Origin: Helichrysum umbraculigerum
Taxonomy: Eukaryota; Streptophyta; Magnoliopsida; Asterales; Asteraceae
Assembly: GCA_949592205.1 (NCBI GenBank)
Contig: CATIUR010000004.1
Location: forward strand, 4,839,001-4,903,000
DNA: 64,000 bases
Reading direction: 5' to 3'
Shown: one piece after another, positions 57,547 to 64,000 of the stretch
How positions within the stretch are numbered: position 1 is the first letter of the stretch
Layout of the letters: the number at the start of each line of letters is the position of its first letter
Made by a program: the position numbers and the translations under genes
The notes under the pieces: generated by a model
What the model saw: the letters and a program-made list of their open reading frames with translations, nothing else
The model's database searches: none
What the model was told of the DNA's origin: nothing

Positions 57547-58700
57547 TGTGTGACTTGGATAGTTAACGTTATTTGCTTTTATGTGTGTTTAAAAAAAAAA
57601 AAATAAAAATAATTTTGCAACAGCCACTCTTTGTACTCTTTAGTATTAAAGAAAACGCAAGGTTGCTACATTTTTAAAATAGACGTTGAAGTTGTGTCTG
57701 TAAACAACTTGGGATATGATAGTACATCGGGTGACATGCACAAAATGGAATTTTAAGGTTTATCTTGGATGTGTCAGTAGGTTTATCTGACACACTTAAA
57801 ACAGTTTTTATCTAAATTATCTTCATCATACGATGTATTGGTAGGCATGGTACACACCGGTCTCTGAGGTATTAAGAAGTAATTTAAATACATGTCTATG
57901 ATCATGTGGTAAACACATTGTGATGTACGACTCTAAGTCTTAATTCCTTAGCATAGCTTGACATACTTCTATTTTTGGATCGTATATCTGAGATCTTTTG
58001 GGGGAGTATGCTGCTTGTTTCCTCTGTTGTACGAAAGTGCAGACCTGGTCTCAATTCAGCTTACTCTCAAAACTAAGCAAACGTGAGTCAATGCACTTGC
58101 AAAGTCTTAAATTTAAGATACTACACAAGGTCGCCACAAATTTGGTTTGACTGCGTTTAGTTTTGCTTATACCTGAATCAAGTTATGTTGCTCTGTTGTA
58201 CGCAAGTACAGACCTGTCACCGCTGGCTTGATTCTTAAATTTGATTCTCTTATATTCTTTCTAAATTTGGAAACTATGTTCATGTCTAAGTTATAGGGGT
58301 ATATCTATGGTGGGGACCATGGTGCAATATTCATTCTAACAATAAAAGGTTAACTCACAAACACGGATGTAACATGTTTAGGTGGACAAACAATACCAAT
58401 AATTGTCTTGAAATAATTTTTATAAAAGGTGTTTTAAATGTGCCAAGTAAATTTAAAGTGGACAAATATACTGATGATCGAAATAACACTTACTATTCCT
58501 AATAATTGCATGTTATTCCGATATGATCCCTAACCAGACTCAATCAACTCCGTCACCAAAAAGAATGCATTTAGTTTGGTTTTATATTTGTAATTTTGTG
58601 TCTTTAATTTTTATTTTTAATTTTATTTTTTTATTTTTTAACCAAGTCACATTTACTGTCAAATTGAGCACTCCGCAAAAGATCGAGAAAAGTTTAAATT
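57547..58700 (+). other. Sirevirus spacer with an internal purine tract
   Basis: Non-coding. It contains TTTTGGGGGAG at about 57996-58006, which resembles a second polypurine tract, and a 26-bp direct repeat CTCTGTTGTACG(A/C)AAGT(G/A)CAGACCTG at 58022 and 58192. Confidence 0.6.
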
Positions 58701-58704
58701 TTTT

Positions 58705-59660
58705 TCAAAAACTGTCGATATGCGTCACTTTATAAGTGACGCTCATAGTGACGCATAAAAGTGACGCTTTAAGAGTCGTTCTAAGTGACGCTGATTAGGG
58801 TCTTGGTATAAATAGTCCGTATCCGGCACTTATTTCTACCACCAACACTATTCACTACGCGTCACTTCCACTAACCTTGCGTCACTTCTCTCGTCGCTGC
58901 GTCACTTCGACTGTATGTGATTTCCGATCGATCTACGGCTTTTTGTGTATTTTGCGTGCAATCGGCCTCCGTCACCTTGTTCATCTCACTCATACGCATC
59001 ATTAGGTACCGTTTTATCTATTATAATTGCGTATCCATGATTTAATCGCCGATTGAAGTTTCGGGTTTTTAGGGTTTATGTAATCACGATTATTGGGGAT
59101 CGTTTTGTTATTGTTTTGTGTTAATAAACAGTGTGTTTTACTCGCTTTCACTTGCCGCACCGTTTGGTTAACTCGTTTTCAAAAAAACCCCAAATTTGGT
59201 TCGTCGTGATTTCCGGGCTTGAACGGTGACACGATGATCTTCATCGTTGCGTCACTTCAAGCGTCACTTCCTTAAGTGACGCTTAATGGTAATTTCACAG
59301 GTTAAGTGTCACTTCCACAAGTGACGCCTTTAAACGTCACTTTGCTGAGTGACGCCTTTATGCGTCACTCCCACATCATACTTACCGAGTGACGCTTTGA
59401 TCCGTCACTTCCTTAACTGACGCTGTCAGTGCCGCTTTAACTGACCGTCACTTTTTAAATGACGCATACCCGTCACTTGATCAGTACCGCTTGAATGATA
59501 CATGTTGGGACAACATCACTTACACCAGTGACGCCTTCAATGCGTCACTTACCTCAAGTGACGCATCCTTCTGATTTCTGATTTTCATACGTCACTTCTT
59601 AAGTGTCGGATGTGTTACGTGCGTCACTTCGTTAGTGACGCTATAAAATCAGATTTTTCG
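58705..59660. repeat. GCGTCACTT/AAGTGACGC palindrome array before the 3' ORF
   Basis: I count at least 14 exact GTCACTT words here, many paired as GCGTCACTT(N)1-6AAGTGACGC, in the spacer immediately upstream of the extra ORF. The same word fills the LTR and the leader but not gag or pol. Confidence 0.88.
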
Positions 59661-59722
59661 ATTATGATTTTGAGCTTATTCTGTAACGATTTTTCGTGTT
59701 CTTGTCCTGTTTATAGTTACAG

Positions 59723-62323
59723 ATGGAGAATCTTCATGATTATTATCGTCGCACAAACACCAGGCACAACATTGTTGCATTTTTGGAATCTACGCATAAG
59801 AACTCGTTGCCTTTTCGGCCGATGATCGAGTTTCTTAGACGTTCGAGGATTCATTACGCTATTACAGCTTCAGTACCAGTGTATATGAATCAAATCGAGG
59901 AGTTTTATGACCACGCATTTATCAGAACAGAGAACGACACTCCGAGGATTGTGTCCACTATGTTTGGTCGTGAGATTCAGATTACACAGGATTCAGTTCG
60001 CCGTGTTTTGCGGTTTGATGATGCAAACAATATGCCGACTGTTTTTGAGACCACTTTTATCTACGGGGGTCTTCAGAGATTGGGTTATCCGGCTGATCAG
60101 CTTACTGATTTTCGTAAACAGTATCTCTGTCGGGTTTGGAGATACTTAGCTCACATTGTAATTGTGTGTTTATCTCCGCGAAAAGGAGGATACGATGCTG
60201 CAAGTCACATGACGTTATCTCTGATGCTGGCATTAGTTTATAACAAGCCGTATAACTTCAGTGGTTATATTTTCGGGAATATGGTTGATAATGTTCGAGC
60301 TGGAAAAGAAAAATGGCTGTTATATCCTCGTTTTGTTCAGCTGTTGTTAAATGATTTGAATTTGGGAATAGCTCCGGATCTAAGATCGTTACTATTTCCA
60401 ACGCCCATGATGTTACGTGTTTTCAATGATTGTAAGCTGCCACCAAAAGATTCTCAGATCTTACCTGATCGTGAGTTATTTGGGCACATAGTAAACGAAA
60501 ACTATGTTGCGCCGCCTGGGGATGGTTATGAGGATGTTGTTGCTCCTCCGGTCAATGATGCAGATTTAGTTGATGCTGCTGTAGCTCAAGATTTGGAGGA
60601 TATTGAGCAAGTTGAAGAGGTTCCAGCTGAGGAATCTGATGGTGGTCTTACACCACCTGATTCTCCAGGTGATGTACCACCTCAGGATGCATTGGATGGA
60701 ATACAGTTGGCTGATCCTCGACGCTTTAAGCGTATTTTGAGAAGGATTTCTGCGGGGCGTGTTCATGTACCGCCTAATCTTGGAAAGCGACCAGCTGGGT
60801 CTTCTCCGTCTTATGCTAATTTACCATTGAGAAGACGCCAACGAACAGGAATTACTATTCAGGAACCTGGTCACCAAGATCAACAACAACAACAACAACC
60901 GCCGACTGCGATGCTTCAGCAGTTACTTGATCAGATAACTCAGATGAACAAGCGTTTTGATGATCAGGCTGCCGTGATTGAAGCTCAAGCTGCTCAAATA
61001 AAAGATTTGGAGATAAAAGCAGCTCATGTGCAGGAGTTGCAGCTAGAATTGAAAGATGTGCAGTCTAGGTTGTTAGAATTGGAAGCGGTTACTGTTGTTT
61101 CGAGGGAGGAAGGTCAGAGAACCTTAGAAACAAATGTAACCCCTCCCCCAGAATCCGAAAATGTAAATCCAGATTCTATTAATGAAAACATTGCTTTGGA
61201 TTATTTCGTTGATGTTCCAGGACAACCGAGACCCATTTCGGTTGATTATTCGAATGTTAATCTCACATACATTCAGAGTTTGATAAATCCGGATGATGAA
61301 GAAGATAGATCAGTCGATCCGGATGATATAGAGATGGATGCTGAGGTTCCAGGGTCAGACGAAGAATATTTGGTTAATCCTCATCAGGAACCAGCACCTG
61401 AGCGAGAATCGGAACCAGTTCAGAAACAACCAGCTCAACCGTATGATTTTGATGCACCGATCATTGAGTCCGATGATTCTGATGATGACCAAGAGCCTCA
61501 AACAGATACTACTCAGGAACAACCAACTGCTGAATCTGTTCCTGAACAAGCGCAACCGTCTACATCTTCAGAGCGCCCAATGTTTCGAAAGCTCAAGCCT
61601 GAATTGAAGATTTGCAAAACATATCAGGTTCGAGGTGATTTGACTGGATTAATCAGAAGTTGGAAGTTTGATGAAGTCAACTTTCTGATTCTTATCAAGC
61701 GAAGAGATGGAGTACAGTATTTTCGGCCAAGATTTAACTGTATCAGCACATTGCCGAAAGAGAAATTAAATCGTCTTGCTCAGCTGAACATCGTTAACCA
61801 CACTGATGATTTTCGTGGTAATATGTTTCAGAAGATTCTCAGAAGAGATATTAACAGCAAGAAGTATTTGTGGGTTAGACCAGAGTTGGGAGTTCGTTAT
61901 TCATACAAGAAAAAGTTGGATTCAAGAACTCAGCAACCGATTGTGAAGTATCATTATCCTCCAGCTGCTAGTCAGAAAACTGTGCCTTTGCAGTCATTAC
62001 CACTTGATTTTCTGAAAAGATTACGATATTGGTGGTTTGACTCTGTTACTCAAGAAGCAGTCATTGAATATCTTTCGGTTGAAGATCCGGTGATTGAAAA
62101 GGATAATTGGAGTTTATCTGCAAAGTATGGAAGAACTCTTCGTGTTTTTGATCCGATCAGCCTTATCAATTTGACGAAGAAAGATTTGAAAGCTCTTCAC
62201 AAAAGTAAGATGGAGTATCATCGTTATGATCAAGAAGAAGCTTCAAAGTTCGAGAAGGTGGTCGAGATTTGTGTTCGAGTGGGTATTCATGCTGGTGGAG
62301 TATTTCCACCAGGTTGGGTTTAA
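59723..62323 (+). CDS. Sirevirus 3' ORF (env position), unknown function
   Basis: An intact 866-codon frame between pol and the 3' LTR, the place where Sireviruses may carry an envelope-like gene. Residues 1-250 form a conserved-looking domain (MIEFLRRSRIHYAITASVPV, REIQITQDSVRRVLRFDD, HIVIVCLSPRKGGYD, NMVDNVRAGKEKWLLYPRF) similar to an ORF I recall from Asteraceae Copia polyproteins. Then follow an acidic stretch (about 265-330), a basic patch LRRRQRTG, poly-Gln near 386, a coiled coil at about 395-455, another acidic region and a basic C-terminus (YSYKKKLDSR). I see no signal peptide or membrane span, so a true envelope role is unsupported. The ATG follows an acceptor-like TTACAG directly, suggesting expression from a spliced RNA. 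Confidence 0.85.
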   Translation: MENLHDYYRRTNTRHNIVAFLESTHKNSLPFRPMIEFLRRSRIHYAITASVPVYMNQIEEFYDHAFIRTENDTPRIVSTMFGREIQITQDSVRRVLRFDDANNMPTVFETTFIYGGLQRLGYPADQLTDFRKQYLCRVWRYLAHIVIVCLSPRKGGYDAASHMTLSLMLALVYNKPYNFSGYIFGNMVDNVRAGKEKWLLYPRFVQLLLNDLNLGIAPDLRSLLFPTPMMLRVFNDCKLPPKDSQILPDRELFGHIVNENYVAPPGDGYEDVVAPPVNDADLVDAAVAQDLEDIEQVEEVPAEESDGGLTPPDSPGDVPPQDALDGIQLADPRRFKRILRRISAGRVHVPPNLGKRPAGSSPSYANLPLRRRQRTGITIQEPGHQDQQQQQQPPTAMLQQLLDQITQMNKRFDDQAAVIEAQAAQIKDLEIKAAHVQELQLELKDVQSRLLELEAVTVVSREEGQRTLETNVTPPPESENVNPDSINENIALDYFVDVPGQPRPISVDYSNVNLTYIQSLINPDDEEDRSVDPDDIEMDAEVPGSDEEYLVNPHQEPAPERESEPVQKQPAQPYDFDAPIIESDDSDDDQEPQTDTTQEQPTAESVPEQAQPSTSSERPMFRKLKPELKICKTYQVRGDLTGLIRSWKFDEVNFLILIKRRDGVQYFRPRFNCISTLPKEKLNRLAQLNIVNHTDDFRGNMFQKILRRDINSKKYLWVRPELGVRYSYKKKLDSRTQQPIVKYHYPPAASQKTVPLQSLPLDFLKRLRYWWFDSVTQEAVIEYLSVEDPVIEKDNWSLSAKYGRTLRVFDPISLINLTKKDLKALHKSKMEYHRYDQEEASKFEKVVEICVRVGIHAGGVFPPGWV

Positions 62324-62360
62324 ACTGAAGATGTTTTTTTTTTTGAAGACCAAGCTGAAG

Positions 62361-62373
62361 ACACGGGGGAGTT
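62361..62373 (+). promoter_or_regulatory. Sirevirus polypurine tract
   Basis: ACACGGGGGAGTT immediately precedes the TGTTGATAC start of the 3' LTR. Confidence 0.85.
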
Positions 62374-62824
62374 TGTTGATACATGTTTGTGTGTCTGTCA
62401 GTTGGTCTATTGAGTTGTAAGTGTCGTTAGTTAGTTTTATTAGAAAAGTCATTTTCTGTATTTGCGACACTTAAGTTTAGCATTAGGCGACACTTGCCTT
62501 AGTGACGCATAGCGACACTTAGGTAAGTGACGCATGAGGGCGGCGACATGCGACACTTCCCAAGTGAGGCATGTCTGCCGATTTTGTTTTAGTATAAATT
62601 GAAACCTACGGGTTTTCGGCTAGGGTTGACGAAAACCCTAGCACCATTTGTCGACTAAGCACTTCTGTAAACAGTTCCAATACGATTTACAAGCTAATAT
62701 ACTCGTTTACTTTGATTAATCATTGTTTTCGTTTTGAGTTTATTACTTGTTTGTGTAATTGATTGATTCCGCCAATCTATTACTATCGATCAACACTTAG
62801 ATCCACATCCAGGGGGCACTTTCA
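62374..62824 (+). repeat. 3' LTR of the Sirevirus
   Basis: 451 bp, two differences from the 5' LTR by eye, followed by the target duplication GTTCA. Confidence 0.95.
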
Positions 62825-63254
62825 GTTCAACGTATTTATCTCGTGACTACGTTCTAAATCAATCAAGTTTGTAATTTGTAAAAGTGAACGGCTTGTTGGT
62901 GACGGTTTGTAATAATAATTTCAAACTATTATTATTATACATGATTTGTTGTGCTTATAAAAGTACACGTGTTTCGCATATAAGTCGTATCATATAAGTT
63001 TAGTTGTTACTCAAGTTCATTATATCCGTTACACTTTATTTCATAATTTACAAAATTTGGCACAAGTCCGAAAACCGAAATATGCCATTTTCGACCCCTA
63101 GACGACCCCGGATGGCCTAAAACTGGCTAGGCTAAGGTACTTAGCCTTGACCATTGGGTTGTTTTCGAGTGACCGTGTGAATTTGAGCCCAATCCGTTAC
63201 AATAAATTTTTCATCGAGAAGCTACCCTGAAATTTAATTGTTCTGTTTTAGCTA

Positions 63255-63437
63255 GAATCCGCCGGATCAGTTTGTTGATCCGTCGGATCACGAAATATAA
63301 AGGGGGAATCCGCCGTATTGGTTTGAATACGCCGGATTCAATGGTTTAAAAGGGGAATACGCCGTATTGGTTTGAATACGCCGTATTCAATGGTTTCGAA
63401 GGGGAATCCGCCGTATTCCCTTGAATACGCCGTATTC
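63255..63437. repeat. Four GAATACGCCGTATTC-type palindrome units
   Basis: Units at 63255-63289, 63306-63339, 63355-63388 and 63404-63437, each two half-palindromes of GAATCCGCCG(G/T)AT or GAATACGCCGTATTC around a short TTGGTTT-like or CCCTT loop. GAATACGCCGTATTC is a perfect odd palindrome centred on C. Spaced about 50 bp. Confidence 0.9.
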
Positions 63438-63589
63438 CCGGGTCTGGTTCGAGTCTGTTCGAACAAAAATCTTACAAAACGAGTTCTAACTTAGTTTTTA
63501 TGTATAATCAGTTTACCAAATGCATATAAATGAGGATATAAGTATCATAAACATAAATTTAAAGTGAAATCAAAGTTTCCTTACAATTT

Positions 63590-63775
63590 TTGAAATGATG
63601 AAATCGATGGTGATGAGGATGAACTTGATGATGATGATGATCCAAGACGGTGATTATGATGATGAAGATGTTGTTGTTGTTGTTTGTTATTGTTGTTGAT
63701 TTGATGATGAATCCAAAAGAGAGAAAAGGAGAGAGCCGAGAGAATCAAGATGTGTGCGTGTGTGTGTTTTGAATT
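63590..63775 (-). promoter_or_regulatory. Leader-like (GAT)n / (GTT)n / GAGAG / GTGTG region of LTR E
   Basis: On the plus strand GATGATGATGATG, TTGTTGTTGTTG, GAGAGAAAAGGAGAG and GTGTGCGTGTGTGTG follow in order. Read on the minus strand this is CACACA, CTCTC, CAACAA, CATCAT, as in a plant 5' leader. The same succession occurs in the Gypsy LTRs at 12430-12660, 19326-19556, 20910-21180, 23030-23250 and, in the opposite orientation, 42520-42700. Confidence 0.6.
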
Positions 63776-64000
63776 ATTGGGGTCGGTTGTATACCGGCCT
63801 CAATAATTGAGGTGGGTGGGTATTTTTCGACCCGTGTTCGCGTACCCGATCGTTATGTAGTATAATCTTTTAAAATGGAAAATCTCTAAATATTATTTCG
63901 TACACATTTTCAATCAAAGTATTTTATAAAAATACTTTTAAGGAGATATAAAAATATATCTTTGTTTAACTCAAAATACACGGATAGTTTTCTGTATCTA

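Larger units (their letters stand above)
50074..62824 (+). mobile_element. Sirevirus-type Copia retrotransposon
   Basis: 12,751 bp, plus orientation, inserted in Gypsy LTR E with the perfect 5-bp duplication GTTCA (50069-50073, 62825-62829). The 451-bp LTRs differ at two bases by my reading. Order: LTR, Met-tRNA primer site, leader, gag with two zinc knuckles, protease, integrase, RT, RNase H, a long spacer, an additional 866-codon ORF, polypurine tract, LTR. The long gag, the extra 3' ORF and palindrome-rich non-coding parts fit the Sirevirus genus. Gag has one premature stop and pol one, so this copy is defective though young. Confidence 0.93.
48040..64000 (-). mobile_element. Gypsy LTR E, split by the Sirevirus, running off the window
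   Basis: Starts TGTAACACCCCCAAATTTAAC, similar to the TGTGACACCCCCAAATTCGG end of the Gypsy derivative, and shares its TGAGTTCATAGG/TGAATTCACAGG block. It is interrupted at 50074-62824 and resumes at 62825 with a palindrome array (63255-63437) and the usual GATGATG/GTGTGTG leader region (63590-63775). More than 3.2 kb of LTR is visible and its other end lies outside. It cuts the kinase pseudogene. Orientation is inferred from the leader. Confidence 0.7.

Overview
This window looks like a repeat-dense intergenic stretch of a eudicot nuclear genome. It is AT-rich and built of nested LTR retrotransposons, DNA-transposon MITEs and two broken intron-containing genes. The protein downstream of pol in the 50-63 kb Copia element resembles an ORF I remember from Asteraceae (Tanacetum-type) Sirevirus polyproteins, so a daisy-family host is my best guess, at moderate confidence. 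I see no intact host gene, no rRNA and no functional tRNA gene.

Layout. 1-1556: decayed 3' end of a Copia element (RT-RNase H plus LTR), bordered on both sides by the same 61-bp sequence. 1557-10176: exon remnants of an unrecognised minus-strand gene, split by a complete 5.75-kb Copia element (3186-8932, minus; LTRs differ at one base; TSD AATCT; four stop codons). 10179-20233: a 10-kb Gypsy derivative (minus) with 3.16-kb, almost identical LTRs and a dead interior of gag, protease and integrase scraps plus hairpin blocks. 20234-23881: two further Gypsy LTR fragments with their own palindrome arrays. 23882-41729: intergenic DNA with DNA transposons: a nested Stowaway/hAT-like MITE pair, a 2.07-kb PIF/Harbinger element with a once-frameshifted transposase, three Tourist-like MITEs, a 1.7-kb hAT element with an 8-bp TSD that carries a (TA)n-flanked insert and a tRNA-derived SINE, a fold-back with a telomere-like CCCTAAA core, and a second Stowaway. 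41730-46028: a Gypsy LTR followed by a non-coding Copia-like element. 46676-48039: a CDK-like protein-kinase pseudogene, cut by a Gypsy LTR that starts at 48040 and runs off the window. 50074-62824: a 12.75-kb Sirevirus-type Copia inserted in that LTR (TSD GTTCA), with gag, pol and an intact 866-codon downstream ORF.

Recurring theme. Nearly every LTR element here carries, only in its non-coding parts, an array of short palindromes whose sequence is private to the family while the architecture is shared (stem 7-10 bp, short loop, irregular spacing). The words include GGTGCCGCCGGCACC, AACGCGATCC/GGATCGCGTT, GCGACACT/AGTGTCGC, GCGTCACTT/AAGTGACGC, GAATACGCCGTATTC and TGCGAACC/GGTTCGCA. A Gypsy LTR and the unrelated Copia Sirevirus share almost the same word. 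The Sirevirus also has a candidate 53-nt intron exactly at the gag-pol junction and splice-acceptor-like sites directly before gag, pol and the downstream ORF. These are the observations most worth testing.

All statements rest on reading the sequence by eye. No alignment or database search was run, so copy counts and identity statements are what was visible.
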